From Rudanella lutea DSM 19387 (GTDB lineage Bacteria; Bacteroidota; Bacteroidia; Cytophagales; Spirosomataceae): DNA of 64,000 nucleotides. Positions 18,892-28,217 of this stretch are shown here, piece after piece; the first letter of the stretch is position 1; every line of letters starts with the position of its first letter. Below the pieces are notes generated by a model. It was not told the origin of the DNA. It searched no databases and worked only from the letters and a program-made list of their open reading frames with translations. The stretch is taken from positions 3,677,694 to 3,741,693 of the forward strand of contig NZ_KB913013.1 of NCBI RefSeq assembly GCF_000383955.1, in the 5' to 3' direction. The position numbers and the translations under genes were made by a program.

Positions 18892-18905
18892 CGATGGGCC
18901 CATCG
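18892..18905. repeat. 14-base perfect palindrome after the aminotransferase stop codon
   Basis: CGATGGGCCCATCG, with no spacer. It could be an operator or simply chance; no T tract follows. Confidence 0.5.
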
Positions 18906-19039
18906 CCCGGTGTCTGTCCCGGTTCTCTACCCTCGAATTGTCGTGTACGGCGATAAATTACCGTTCATAATTACCCTGTTTTGGCTGATTCTCCGTTATT
19001 TCGCATAGAGTACCTGTACGCAAGGGCTTTCTTGATTGA

Positions 19040-19528
19040 ATGGTAGGAATAATAATGGGAAGCATCTCCGACCGTAAGGTGATGCAGGAGGCCGCCGACG
19101 CGCTCGATTCGCTCGGGGTTCAGTGGGAAATGGACATTGTATCGGCGCATCGGACGCCCGAAAAAATGGTCGATTATGGTAAGTCGGCCCGTAGCCGGGG
19201 AATTCAGGTCATTATTGCGGGTGCGGGCGGAGCGGCCCACCTGCCGGGAATGGTTGCCTCGCTGACGACGTTGCCGGTGATCGGGGTGCCGGTCAAATCA
19301 AGCAATTCGATTGATGGGTGGGACTCGGTTCTGTCAATTCTCCAAATGCCCTCGGGTGTGCCCGTTGCGACGGTGGCTCTCAATGGGGCGCGCAACGCCG
19401 GGATTCTGGCGGCTCAGATCGTGAGCCTCACCGACCCGGCCGTAGCTACCCGACTCGATCAATTCAAAGAGGAGCTGAAAAGCAAGGTAGACGAAATGAG
19501 CCGCGAGCTGACCAACGGTCTGTCTTAA
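19040..19528 (+). CDS. purE: N5-carboxyaminoimidazole ribonucleotide mutase PurE
   Basis: 162 residues, the normal length of class I PurE. It interconverts N5-CAIR and CAIR in purine synthesis. Motifs present: GIIMGSISD at the N-terminus, the SAHRTPEKM loop with the catalytic histidine, AGAGGAAHLPGM and the NARNAGILAAQI-like helix near the end (here NGARNAGILAAQI). The partner gene purK is not in the window. The start at 19040 gives the family-typical N-terminus MVGIIMGS. A LysM protein gene follows 55 bases downstream. Confidence 0.95.
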   Translation: MVGIIMGSISDRKVMQEAADALDSLGVQWEMDIVSAHRTPEKMVDYGKSARSRGIQVIIAGAGGAAHLPGMVASLTTLPVIGVPVKSSNSIDGWDSVLSILQMPSGVPVATVALNGARNAGILAAQIVSLTDPAVATRLDQFKEELKSKVDEMSRELTNGLS

Positions 19529-19583
19529 TCGGCCCACTCACTTTTCAGTTGGTTGACTATATACCACAAACGTTTTTAAGAAG

Positions 19584-20345
19584 ATGCAAGCTAACAATAC
19601 ACGAAACGGTCAGGGAAGCTCCACGCTGCCGACCATCACACTGACGGTGCTGGTGGCTATGATTGCGGCTTTGCTGTACGTGGGTTACGAGTATGTAGCT
19701 GACAATACGGGTGGGGCCGAAGAGCTGACCAATGTGGCTCTCGACACCACCACCCAATCGCTGGCGGGGCAGGGTGACCCTGAGTTCATCACGCCCCTCG
19801 ACACCCTCACCGATACAACGGCCACGCCTACGCCCGTCGACCTGTCGCAGGCACCGGCACCCGTGGAGGAGCCTGCCAATGCGGCCGCTGTGGAAGATGT
19901 AGCCGCCGACAACCGCGAAAAAACCGAAGGGAAGCCATCGGCCGAAGAGCTGAAAAAGGCCGAATCCGCAACGGAGACGCCTAAGGCCGAGCCCGAAGCG
20001 GCTAAGCCTGTTGAAAAAATAGCCGTAAAACCGGGCGGTTCGGCATCGACGCACACGGTGCAGTCAGGCGAAACATTTTACGGGATTGCCAATCGGTACA
20101 ATATGAAAATTAGCACCCTCAAAGAGCTGAACCCGGATGTTTCGGAAGAGCAGGTAAAGTCGGGGGTGACAAAGCTGAAAGTAAAGGTGATGGCTGTGCA
20201 CACCGTGGGCCCCGGCGATGTACTGCGGGTGGTGGCCCAAAAGTACGGGGTTAGCAAGGAAGCCCTCATGCGCGCCAATGGTAAGTCGAAAGATATGGCT
20301 ACCCGGGGCGAACGGCTCGTGATTCCGTATCCCGAAAAGCAGTAA
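19584..20345 (+). CDS. Membrane-anchored protein with two LysM domains
   Basis: 253 residues. There is one transmembrane helix at about 13-35 (TLTVLVAMIAALLYVGY). An acidic Pro/Ala/Glu-rich linker (about 50-150) follows, then two LysM repeats (HTVQSGETFYGIANRYNMKI and HTVGPGDVLRVVAQKYGVSK). It should sit in the inner membrane with the LysM pair bound to peptidoglycan in the periplasm. No catalytic domain is present, so a structural or tethering role is inferred. It lies 55 bases after purE and could share its transcript. Its stop is one base from the stop of the convergent DUF481 gene. Confidence 0.85.
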   Translation: MQANNTRNGQGSSTLPTITLTVLVAMIAALLYVGYEYVADNTGGAEELTNVALDTTTQSLAGQGDPEFITPLDTLTDTTATPTPVDLSQAPAPVEEPANAAAVEDVAADNREKTEGKPSAEELKKAESATETPKAEPEAAKPVEKIAVKPGGSASTHTVQSGETFYGIANRYNMKISTLKELNPDVSEEQVKSGVTKLKVKVMAVHTVGPGDVLRVVAQKYGVSKEALMRANGKSKDMATRGERLVIPYPEKQ

Positions 20346-20346
20346 G

Positions 20347-21192
20347 CTATTTGCGTTCGTAGGCGAGGCCGATCGTCCAGCGCAGGTCGTTGCGGAGCCG
20401 CCCCGGCACCACCACGCTCTCGTACGAGTTGGCGAGTGTGGTGCGGAGGCTCAGGGCGTCGGTCATTTTGACCTGTACCGTGGCCGTGCCGTTCCAACGT
20501 ATATTCCCTGTCTGGTTCAGGGCGGGTTGCCAGAAGGTTGTGTGGCTAACCCGCACGGCTTCGCCCAGCTGATACTCGCCAAACAAGCGGGCTGAGTTTC
20601 GTAGTACACTGAAATCCTGCCCTTCAATAAAATCGGTACGTTCCAAAAGCAGTACGTTGGTGAGCGAGAGGTAGGCTTTCTGCCGGTTGAGCAGTTTCAG
20701 CCCGACGCCCCCGGCCGCAATCTGCCGGTTCTGAATCTTCCGCAGGTTACTTTTCTCCAACGAGCCAAACGCCAGATAATACAGCCGTTTTTCGTGCCGG
20801 TAGGTGGTTCGGAAATCGGCAAACCACTCGCGCTCGTTGAGCAGGGCGTTCTGGCGTCCGTACACAAACGAAGGGCTACTCGAAAATTTAAACTGTTTGC
20901 TCACCGACAGGTCGAGGGCGGCCGTGAGTTGTAATAAAAACCGGTTGACGTTGCCCCGCGTGGCGGTTCCGTCGGCCGTGAGCCGATACCGCAACTGGCT
21001 GATGGGTGTCGGGATCGCCGGTTGCTCATCGGGCAGGCTATCAGCCACAACCCCAACGGAGTCGCGCGGGGCCGATTGGGCCGTATCGGGCCGGGCGGGT
21101 CGGAGAGGGTCGGGTTGCTCGGTAAGCTGGGCAAACCCCAGCCGGGTACCTAAAACAAAGCACAGAAGAACGACGTAAAAGCAAAAGCGCAT
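20347..21192 (-). CDS. DUF481 family outer-membrane beta-barrel protein
   Basis: 281 residues with a signal peptide (MRFCFYVVLLCFVLGTRLGF, cut near FAQ). A proline-rich linker (about 25-60) follows. The rest is made of alternating amphipathic strands ending in an aromatic-rich last strand (LRWTIGLAYERK), which fits an outer-membrane barrel. Strand texts such as SSSPSFVYGRQNALLNEREW match the DUF481 pattern. Function is unknown in the family, though salt-induced members are known. The gene is single and convergent with the LysM gene. Confidence 0.75.
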   Translation of the reverse strand: MRFCFYVVLLCFVLGTRLGFAQLTEQPDPLRPARPDTAQSAPRDSVGVVADSLPDEQPAIPTPISQLRYRLTADGTATRGNVNRFLLQLTAALDLSVSKQFKFSSSPSFVYGRQNALLNEREWFADFRTTYRHEKRLYYLAFGSLEKSNLRKIQNRQIAAGGVGLKLLNRQKAYLSLTNVLLLERTDFIEGQDFSVLRNSARLFGEYQLGEAVRVSHTTFWQPALNQTGNIRWNGTATVQVKMTDALSLRTTLANSYESVVVPGRLRNDLRWTIGLAYERK

Positions 21193-21298
21193 AGAGTAAA
21201 CCGGGTGGTGAGCCGAATGGTTAAACTACTATGTCAACGTATAGCCCGCCCCGAATTGTTTACATTCGCATTTCGATGTTTCCAACCAGTACGCAACC

Positions 21299-22282
21299 AT
21301 GAACACTACTAAACCCGTAACCCGCTGGGGTATTTTAGGATTAGGCCGTATTGCCCACAAATTTGTGCAGGACTTACTGACCGTTGAAGGGGCTCAGCTA
21401 CATGCGGTAGCCGCTTCTGACCAGGCCCGGGCCGAGGCTTTCGGCGCTCAGTACGGCGCAACACACTGCTACGGGTCGTACGAGGAACTGCTCACCTGCC
21501 CCGACCTCGACGTGGTGTACATTGCCACGCGCCATGTGTACCATCATGCCAACACGCTGATGTTGCTAAATGCCGGTATTCCGGTGCTCTGCGAAAAGCC
21601 GTTTGGTATGGATGCCGGGCAGGTTGCCGAGATGGTACAAATGGCCCGCGAGCGGGGCGTTTTTCTGATGGAAGCCCTGTGGAGCCGCTTTATGCCAACG
21701 ATTCTGAAAGCTAAAGAGTGGGTCGATTCGGGGGCTGTTGGCCCGGTTCGGATGGTGCGGGCCGACTTTGGTTTTGCGGCCAATAAAGACCCCGAAGGTC
21801 GGCTGTTTAATAAGGCACTGGGCGGAGGCTCTCTGCTCGATATTGGTATTTATCCCCTGTTTCTGTCGTATCTGATTCTGGGTAAACCGGCGCATATCCG
21901 GGCGGCTGCCTCGTTTGGCGCTACGGGTGTCGATGAGCAGTGTGGAATGGCACTCACCTATGCGGATGGTGAACTGGCCCTCCTCGATAGCACCATTCTG
22001 GTGAAAACAGATACCGTCGGCGTCATTCACGGCGAACAGGGCACCATTCGGATTGCCGGGCGTTTTCATGAAAGTACTACGGTATCCCTTGAACGGGAAG
22101 GCGAAGAGCCGGAGGTGTTCAGCGTTCCGAGAACCACCTTTGGGTACGAGTACGAAGCCCGGCACGTGATGCAGTGTCTTGCCGAAGGACGTACCGAGAG
22201 CCCGCTCTGGTCGCTCGACAACAGCCTCGACCTCATCGGCCTGCTCGACGCCGTCCGCACCGAAGCGGGAATACATTATTAA
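21299..22282 (+). CDS. Gfo/Idh/MocA family NAD(P)-dependent oxidoreductase
   Basis: 327 residues. The N-terminal Rossmann fold has WGILGLGRIAHKF, and the conserved EKPFG with the catalytic lysine is at about residue 99. The family oxidises or reduces sugars, inositols and related compounds. The sequence, with MEALWSRFMP and the GALGGGSLLDIGIYP-like segment (KALGGGSLLDIGIYP), is closest to dihydrodiol or glucose-fructose oxidoreductase-like members. The substrate cannot be assigned. It is transcribed alone, upstream of a long low-complexity spacer. Confidence 0.87.
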   Translation: MNTTKPVTRWGILGLGRIAHKFVQDLLTVEGAQLHAVAASDQARAEAFGAQYGATHCYGSYEELLTCPDLDVVYIATRHVYHHANTLMLLNAGIPVLCEKPFGMDAGQVAEMVQMARERGVFLMEALWSRFMPTILKAKEWVDSGAVGPVRMVRADFGFAANKDPEGRLFNKALGGGSLLDIGIYPLFLSYLILGKPAHIRAAASFGATGVDEQCGMALTYADGELALLDSTILVKTDTVGVIHGEQGTIRIAGRFHESTTVSLEREGEEPEVFSVPRTTFGYEYEARHVMQCLAEGRTESPLWSLDNSLDLIGLLDAVRTEAGIHY

Positions 22283-22392
22283 GGAGAAGGGAGGAAGGAG
22301 GAAAGGGAAAAAGGTGAGACTACGCTTGTGTCCCTACTCCCTTCTCCCTTTCTTCCCCCTTCTCCTTTCCTCCCTTCTCCTTTCCTCCCTAT
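22283..22392. repeat. Purine-rich and pyrimidine-rich mirrored spacer
   Basis: The left part is GGAGAAGGGAGGAAGG-like, and the right part is made of CCTTCTCCTTTCCTCC phrases. The two halves can pair as an imperfect long hairpin. The pyrimidine half ends at the purM promoter. Confidence 0.75.
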
Positions 22393-22397
22393 CTTTG
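22390..22397 (+). promoter_or_regulatory. Bacteroidota -7 box for purM
   Basis: TATCTTTG matches TAnnTTTG exactly and ends four bases before the ATG at 22402. Transcription would start at or very near the start codon, giving a leaderless or nearly leaderless mRNA. Confidence 0.6.
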
Positions 22398-22401
22398 CCC
22401 C

Positions 22402-23571
22402 ATGACTGATCGTTATGCTCAGCGTGGGGTTTCTGCCGATAAGGAAGACGTTCACCGCGCCATTGCTCAGCTCGACAAGGGGCTGTTTCCCAAGGCTTTT
22501 TGTAAAATCGTACCCGATACGTTGGCCGGTGACCCGGACTACTGCACCATCATGCACGCCGATGGGGCGGGTACCAAATCGTCGCTGGCGTACCTGTACT
22601 GGCGCGAAACGGGTGATCTGAGCGTTTGGCGTGGCATTGCACAGGACGCCGTCGTGATGAATACCGACGACCTGATTTGTGTGGGCGCTACCGGCCCCAT
22701 GCTACTCTCATCGACCATCGGGCGGAACAAGAACCTGATTCCGGGGGAGGTGATTGCCGAAATCATCAACGGAACCGAAGAGGTGCTGGCCATGATGCGG
22801 GAGCATGGCATCGAAATTTACAGCACCGGTGGCGAAACCGCCGACGTAGGCGATCTGGTCCGAACGGTAATCGTCGACAGTACCGTGATTGCCCGGATGC
22901 GCCGGGATCAGGTCATCAGCAATGACCGTATTCAGCCCGGCGATGTGGTGGTGGGCCTGGCTTCGTTTGGGCAGGCCACCTACGAAACTGAGTACAACGG
23001 TGGTATGGGCAGCAACGGCCTGACCTCGGCCCGGCACGATGTACTGGCGCATTATCTGGCTGAGCGATACCCCGAAAGTTTCGACCCGGCCGTAGATCGG
23101 AGCTTAGTGTATAGCGGGAGCCGCGAGTTGCAGTCGGCGGAGCCCGTAGAGAACGGGTCGGTGCCGGTGGGTAAGCTAATTTTATCACCTACGCGGACCT
23201 ATGCGCCGGTGGTGAAGCAATTGCTCGACGAGTTGCGGCCCCATATTCACGGGATGGTGCATTGCTCTGGCGGGGCACAAACCAAGGTGCTGCACTTTAT
23301 CGACAATCTGCATGTGATCAAAGATAACCTCTTCCCGGTGCCACCTTTGTTCCGGCTCATTCAGCAGGAAAGTGGCACAAGCTGGCAGGAGATGTACAAA
23401 GTATTCAACATGGGCCACCGGCTGGAGGTGTACTTGCCCGATGAGTTTGCCCACCAAGTGATACGCGTAGCACAGTCATTTGGTATCGAAGCGCAGGTGA
23501 TTGGGCGTGTGGAAGCGCACACAGGTAAGCAGGTAACCATCCGTAGCGAGGCCGGTGAGTTTGTGTACTGA
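22402..23571 (+). CDS. purM: Phosphoribosylformylglycinamidine cyclo-ligase (AIR synthase), Bacteroidota type
   Basis: 389 residues, longer than the E. coli enzyme (345) but usual for the Bacteroidota form. It makes AIR from FGAM with ATP, the fifth step of purine synthesis. HADGAGTKSSLAYLYWRETG is the PurM substrate/ATP motif, and MNTDDLICVGATGPM and STGGETADVGD follow in the family order. A glycine-rich MGSNGLTSARHD motif marks the second half. It stands alone with a promoter overlapping the start region and a strong terminator after it. purE lies 3 kb upstream in the same direction but not in the same unit. Confidence 0.9.
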   Translation: MTDRYAQRGVSADKEDVHRAIAQLDKGLFPKAFCKIVPDTLAGDPDYCTIMHADGAGTKSSLAYLYWRETGDLSVWRGIAQDAVVMNTDDLICVGATGPMLLSSTIGRNKNLIPGEVIAEIINGTEEVLAMMREHGIEIYSTGGETADVGDLVRTVIVDSTVIARMRRDQVISNDRIQPGDVVVGLASFGQATYETEYNGGMGSNGLTSARHDVLAHYLAERYPESFDPAVDRSLVYSGSRELQSAEPVENGSVPVGKLILSPTRTYAPVVKQLLDELRPHIHGMVHCSGGAQTKVLHFIDNLHVIKDNLFPVPPLFRLIQQESGTSWQEMYKVFNMGHRLEVYLPDEFAHQVIRVAQSFGIEAQVIGRVEAHTGKQVTIRSEAGEFVY

Positions 23572-23597
23572 TCCGTAAAAAACTACATAGAGTACGT

Positions 23598-23637
23598 AAG
23601 GCAGTAGGGCACAAGAAGACCCTACTGCCTTTTTTTG
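23598..23637 (+). terminator. Strong intrinsic terminator after purM
   Basis: AAGGCAGTAGGG pairs with CCCTACTGCCTT across a ten-base loop and is followed by seven T. Confidence 0.92.
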
Positions 23638-23681
23638 TGGCTCCATCCAGGATGTCTACCTTTTTTGTAATTTGTCGCCTT

Positions 23682-24782
23682 ATGCGACTGTATCTACTCA
23701 TAATCTGTTTGTTAACGGCGGTCCGGCTGCTGGCACAAACACCTTTTACGGCCCGGTGGTCGTTCGACGGGAATACGGCAGGCAGCAGCTCGTCGCCGTA
23801 TATATCCGTGGGCGACGCTGGATTTGTGGGCGTGAGGCCATCGAATGTAGGTCCCTATGTGAATGGGGCTGCGGGGCAAGCTGTAAATGTCGGCGACTGG
23901 TCGCAGTCGCAATGCAACCGCAATGAGTTTGCGATGATTACGGTACAGCCCAACGCGGGTCAGAAAATGACTCTTTCACAACTTTCGTTTTTCTTCGGCC
24001 GGTCGGGGGCGGGGCCGCAGCAGATTAGCGTACGGTCGAGTGTCGATGGATTTGCGAACGATATATTTACAGGGAGTGTGCCTGAAACACCCCCATTTGG
24101 GGCCGCCGGGATTCCGTTGTCGGGTGGGGCGTATGCCAATCAGGCCGGGGCTATCTCGTTTCGAATCTATGGATGCCCACCAAACAGCGGTGGTACCCTG
24201 CGGCTCGACGAACTAACTATTTCGGGCACCGTGACCACGGCTCCGTTGCCGGTATCGCTCCTGTACTTTCGGGCGCAGGCTCTGCCCGACAACCGCGTGC
24301 AGCTCAGCTGGGCTACCGCTACCGAGCAGGACGCCGACCGGTTCGAAATTCAGCGGAGCCGCACATTGGCCGAGTTCGGAACGGTGGGGCAACTGCCCGC
24401 ACGAGGCACTACCGATACCCGCCAACTCTATACATTTACCGACGACTGGCCCGACGCGGGCACGACCTACTACCGACTTCGGCAAGTGGACCGCGATGGT
24501 ACGGCGCACCTCTCCGAGGTAGTAGCCGTGGTGCTCGACGACCGTACGCCCTCGTTATTGGTTATCGATACGAATGGACCGGGGGTTGTAGCCCTCAAAG
24601 GCCGGAATCTGGGCGGGGCCGCGTGGTCGTTGTGGTCGGCTGCGGGATTGCCGGTGCCAGTTACGGCTCGTACCGGTTCCGATGGCCGTGTCGAACTCAT
24701 TGGCTCGTTTGGGGGTGGTTTGTATCTGATCCGGGCCGACGGGGCCGATTGGCGTCTGGTGCAACGGGTGTGGGTGCGGTAA
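23682..24782 (+). CDS. Secreted protein with a type IX-style C-terminal region
   Basis: 366 residues from ATG 23682, which gives a clean signal peptide (MRLYLLIICLLTAVRLLAQ). An upstream in-frame GTG at 23637 lies inside the purM terminator and was rejected. The N-terminal 190 residues look like a beta-sandwich, with a conserved RWSFDGNTAG start. They are followed by a fibronectin-like segment common in Cytophagales secreted proteins (VQLSWATATEQDADRFEIQR and YYRLRQVDRDG). The last about 85 residues resemble a T9SS sorting domain. No catalytic motif is seen. Possibly a surface or adhesive protein. Confidence 0.7.
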   Translation: MRLYLLIICLLTAVRLLAQTPFTARWSFDGNTAGSSSSPYISVGDAGFVGVRPSNVGPYVNGAAGQAVNVGDWSQSQCNRNEFAMITVQPNAGQKMTLSQLSFFFGRSGAGPQQISVRSSVDGFANDIFTGSVPETPPFGAAGIPLSGGAYANQAGAISFRIYGCPPNSGGTLRLDELTISGTVTTAPLPVSLLYFRAQALPDNRVQLSWATATEQDADRFEIQRSRTLAEFGTVGQLPARGTTDTRQLYTFTDDWPDAGTTYYRLRQVDRDGTAHLSEVVAVVLDDRTPSLLVIDTNGPGVVALKGRNLGGAAWSLWSAAGLPVPVTARTGSDGRVELIGSFGGGLYLIRADGADWRLVQRVWVR

Positions 24783-24792
24783 GGTGCTATTT

Positions 24793-24828
24793 AAAAAAGA
24801 GCGCGCCAACCGGGTAGCTGGCACGCTC
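24793..24828 (-). terminator. Terminator of the RND permease gene
   Basis: On the minus strand GAGCGTGCCA pairs with TGGCGCGCTC and is followed by six T. It sits between two convergent genes. Confidence 0.82.
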
Positions 24829-24852
24829 TACTGAATGAAAAGAAACACCTGC

Positions 24853-27800
24853 TCAGGCCAGTTCCAGTTCTTCCGGCTGTTTCTGGAGTTCGACGCGCGG
24901 AGGAAGCAACTTGTACAAAACGGGCGTCACAATGCGCGACAACAACGTGCTCGAAATCAGACCTCCAATGAGCACATACGCCAGAGGTGAGTAGAGTGGG
25001 TTGTTTTCGATAGCCAGCGGAATGAGCCCGCCAATAGCCGTAAGCGACGTGAGCACGATGGGTACGAACCGAATTTCGCCCGCTTCCTGAATGGCCTCCA
25101 ATAGTGGAACCCCTTCGGCCCGGAGCTGATTCGTAAAATCGACAAGCAGAATCGAGTTTTTGACTTCAATACCGATCAGGGCAATCAGGCCGATCACCGC
25201 CACGAACGAGAATGGGTCACCCGTGAGCAACATAGCCCCGATGGCTCCGATAATACCCAACGGAATCACCGACAGCACGATGAGCGTACTTTTCAGGGTA
25301 CCAAACTCCAGCACGAGTACGGCAATGAACCCAAAAATCGTGATCAGGATAATGGTACCGAGCCCGCCAAACGATTTCTCACGGCTTTCGAGCTCCCCGG
25401 CGGCCTTGTACGAGAACCCGGCCGGAAACTTCATCGCGTCGATCTTTTGCAACAGGTCTTTGTACACATTATCGACCAGATAGCCGGTTTTGACAAAGCC
25501 CGTGATCGTTGTGAAACGGTCTTTATCGTAATGCCGAATTTGATTGGTACTGGTCTCAAACGTCAGGTCGGCCACTTGCCGCAGCGGTACGGCCCCTCCT
25601 GTGAGCGTATTCACGTACAGGTTGTCGAACACGCGCTGATCGGCTACGGCTCCTTTGGGCGCGTTGCCAGCGGGCACGGTTACGTTGATGGTATAATCGT
25701 CGGAGCCGTTGGGGCCGTTGGCTGCTTTAAACGTACCCACGTTGAGCCCCGCAATGGCAAGCCGGATGGTGCGGTTGATATCGGCCACCGAGATGCCCAG
25801 CAAACCCGCTTTTTCTTTGTTGATCCGCACCCGAATATCGGTTTTACGGGTGGCCAGCGGGTTGTTGATGTAGATCAGGCCGGGTGTTTGTTTGAGTGCC
25901 GTTTCAACGCGGGCCGCCACGGTGCGCAGGGTGTCGAGGTTCTCGCCAAATACCCGAATCGCAATGGGAGCCTCCTGGTCGGGGCCTTGTTCAAAATCTT
26001 TCACTTCGATCCGCGCATTGGGATAGTGCAGCAGCCGATCGCGGAGTTTGTCGATGAGCGCCCGCTTTTGAGTCGGCGGCATATCGTGTAACTGTACGAA
26101 CAGTTGGGAGAAATTGGTAGCCTCGCTGCGCTGAATGACGTTGTAATAAATCCGGGGATTGCCTTTGCCCACATTCGTCGTGAAGTACTGAACCTCCGGC
26201 TCTTTCTTGAGCACCGATTCGACGTACCGGGCCACCGAGTTGGTTTCGGAAAGGCTGCTGCCTTCGGGTGTTTCGATGTTGATCAGAAACTGCGGTTTCT
26301 CGGAGGCCGGAAACAGGGCAAAGCCGACTTTGGGAACGAGGGCCAGAGCACCTACAAACAGCGCGAGGGCGGCCAGCAGGGTCAGGGCCGGGTGCCGGAG
26401 GCCCCAGTGCAGCAGTCGGCTGTATGAGCCGCTGATAACCCGTTTCAGAGCGCGCATAAACAGGTTGCCCTCCGGGTTGTGCGACTCCTTGAGCAGCCGG
26501 CTAGACAGGAAGGGGACAATCGTGAGCGATACCAGCAACGAAGCCAGCACGGTGGTGATGACAGCCATCGGCAGCGACCGGATGAAATCGCCGGAGGCTT
26601 CGGGTAAAAACAGCAGGGGCAGAAACGCCAGAATAAGTGTGGTGGTGCAGCCAATTACGGCCAGTGTAATCTGTTTGGTGGCCCGGATGGCGGCTTCGCG
26701 TTTGCTGTGCCCTTCCCGAATGTACCGTTCGATGTTTTCGACCACCACAATCGAATCATCGACCAGGATACCAAGGGCCACAATAAGCCCCACAATGCTC
26801 AACTGGTTAATGCTGAAGCCGAGGAAATTGAGCCCGGCTAACCCGATAGCGAGTGATAACGGAATTGAGATCATGACCACCACGGCGGCCCGGAAACCAA
26901 GCGGCAGTAGAGTGAGCGATACCAGCAGAATGGCAATCAGAAAGTCTTTGGCAAACCGACCGAGCCGCTTGCTGACACTGGCAGCCTGATCGAAGTTTTT
27001 GACCAGCTTGATGTGTGGGGGCAGGGTTTTGGCAAACTGCTCGATGACGGGGTTTACCTGTTGCCCTACTTTGTCGATGTTCATACCCACTTTTTGCCCG
27101 GCCGTGACCAGCACCGCCCGGTGCCCGTTGAGCCGGGTAATATGGGTCTCGTCTTCGTAATTGAGCGACACATCGGCAATGTCGCGGAGGTAAATAATTT
27201 TCTGCGCGGCCACGCCAGGCGGGTTGGTTGAGACAATCGTGTTCCGAATATCATCAAGGGAGCTGTAATCACCCGATGTTTTAACGTTGAACTTGCGCGT
27301 GCCTGCCTGAATGCTGCCACCCGGAATATTGAGGTTTTCGGCCTGAAGTGCGCCAATTACCCGGTTGACCGGAATGTTTTCCTGCGCCATGCGGTCGGTA
27401 TTGAGCGAAATACGCACGGTGGTAGCGGGGTAGCCCCAGTCTTCGGCGTTTTTGAGGCTTTTTACTTTGGTGAGTTGCTCTTTCAGGCGGTCGGCGTGCT
27501 CGCCTAGCTCGCGGGTCGAGGCTACTTCCGACAGCAGCGCCACCTGTACAATGTTGACGTCGGTGGGGGAGAACTTGTTGATCTGAATTCGAAAAATATC
27601 AGCGGGCAGTTCGGTACGGAGGGCATTCACTTCCCGAACGAGTTCCTGGTATTTTTCGTCGGGATCGCTGGTGTAGTCGTATTCAATGCGCATCACGGCC
27701 AACCCATCGTCGATACTGGTCCGAATGGTATTGATATTGTCCAGCGCGTTGAATCGTTCTTCGGCCGGGTTCGCCACGAGTTTTTCCATGTCGAGGGCAT

Positions 27801-27963
27801 CGGTGCCGGGGTACACCACAATGACGGCGAAGCTGGGGGCCGTAAACTCAGGGTCTTCGCCCCGGGGCATATTCAGCAGGGAGTTGACGCCCAGTGCCAC
27901 CACCGCGACGAACAACACCAGCATAAACTGCCAGTTTTTAACAGAAAATTCGGAGAGGTTCAT
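24853..27963 (-). CDS. RND family multidrug or metabolite efflux permease
   Basis: 1036 residues, the full length of AcrB-like inner-membrane pumps. Twelve membrane helices are arranged around two large periplasmic loops. The proton-relay aspartate pair is in GILVDDSIVVVENIERY near residue 400. The N-terminus, MNLSEFSVKNWQFMLVLF, is the cytoplasmic entry of TM1. It belongs with the TolC, adaptor and TetR genes further right on the same strand. A toxin-antitoxin pair on the opposite strand now lies between it and the adaptor, so its own promoter must be sought inside 27964-28560. The substrate is unknown. Confidence 0.92.
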   Translation of the reverse strand: MNLSEFSVKNWQFMLVLFVAVVALGVNSLLNMPRGEDPEFTAPSFAVIVVYPGTDALDMEKLVANPAEERFNALDNINTIRTSIDDGLAVMRIEYDYTSDPDEKYQELVREVNALRTELPADIFRIQINKFSPTDVNIVQVALLSEVASTRELGEHADRLKEQLTKVKSLKNAEDWGYPATTVRISLNTDRMAQENIPVNRVIGALQAENLNIPGGSIQAGTRKFNVKTSGDYSSLDDIRNTIVSTNPPGVAAQKIIYLRDIADVSLNYEDETHITRLNGHRAVLVTAGQKVGMNIDKVGQQVNPVIEQFAKTLPPHIKLVKNFDQAASVSKRLGRFAKDFLIAILLVSLTLLPLGFRAAVVVMISIPLSLAIGLAGLNFLGFSINQLSIVGLIVALGILVDDSIVVVENIERYIREGHSKREAAIRATKQITLAVIGCTTTLILAFLPLLFLPEASGDFIRSLPMAVITTVLASLLVSLTIVPFLSSRLLKESHNPEGNLFMRALKRVISGSYSRLLHWGLRHPALTLLAALALFVGALALVPKVGFALFPASEKPQFLINIETPEGSSLSETNSVARYVESVLKKEPEVQYFTTNVGKGNPRIYYNVIQRSEATNFSQLFVQLHDMPPTQKRALIDKLRDRLLHYPNARIEVKDFEQGPDQEAPIAIRVFGENLDTLRTVAARVETALKQTPGLIYINNPLATRKTDIRVRINKEKAGLLGISVADINRTIRLAIAGLNVGTFKAANGPNGSDDYTINVTVPAGNAPKGAVADQRVFDNLYVNTLTGGAVPLRQVADLTFETSTNQIRHYDKDRFTTITGFVKTGYLVDNVYKDLLQKIDAMKFPAGFSYKAAGELESREKSFGGLGTIILITIFGFIAVLVLEFGTLKSTLIVLSVIPLGIIGAIGAMLLTGDPFSFVAVIGLIALIGIEVKNSILLVDFTNQLRAEGVPLLEAIQEAGEIRFVPIVLTSLTAIGGLIPLAIENNPLYSPLAYVLIGGLISSTLLSRIVTPVLYKLLPPRVELQKQPEELELA

Positions 27964-28000
27964 AATCCTGAAAAAGATTGGATCTAACGGGAATATTTGG

Positions 28001-28026
28001 TAGCTTCATTACTCATTCAGAAGCTA
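28001..28026. promoter_or_regulatory. Inverted repeat at the TA start, candidate autoregulatory operator
   Basis: TAGCTTC (28001-28007) and GAAGCTA (28020-28026) flank a 12-base centre and end on the first base of the antitoxin ATG. Operators of TA operons are commonly placed like this; binding is inferred. Confidence 0.4.
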
Positions 28027-28217
28027 TGGAAACATTACTTATTCGGGTTCGTGACGAAGCCGGCCGTGAGCGGGTACAGCAAGCTCTTCGTGATCTGGAA
28101 GGGATCGAAGAGATTGTGGCGCTACCGCCCGTTGATGAGGTTACGCAGTTGGCTGAAGCCACATTGGCCGAATCGTGGGAGAGTGCTGAAGATCAACGTT
28201 GGGACACATTACTATGA
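28026..28217 (+). CDS. Small acidic antitoxin of a MazF-type pair
   Basis: 63 residues from ATG 28026 (METLLIRVRDEAGRERV). It is acidic and helical, ending in EDQRWDTLL. It has no recognised DNA-binding domain but sits directly before a MazF-type toxin, with the ATGA overlap usual for TA pairs. The antitoxin call is based mainly on position and size. The upstream open frame to 27978 adds residues not expected in the protein and was not used. Confidence 0.7.
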   Translation: METLLIRVRDEAGRERVQQALRDLEGIEEIVALPPVDEVTQLAEATLAESWESAEDQRWDTLL

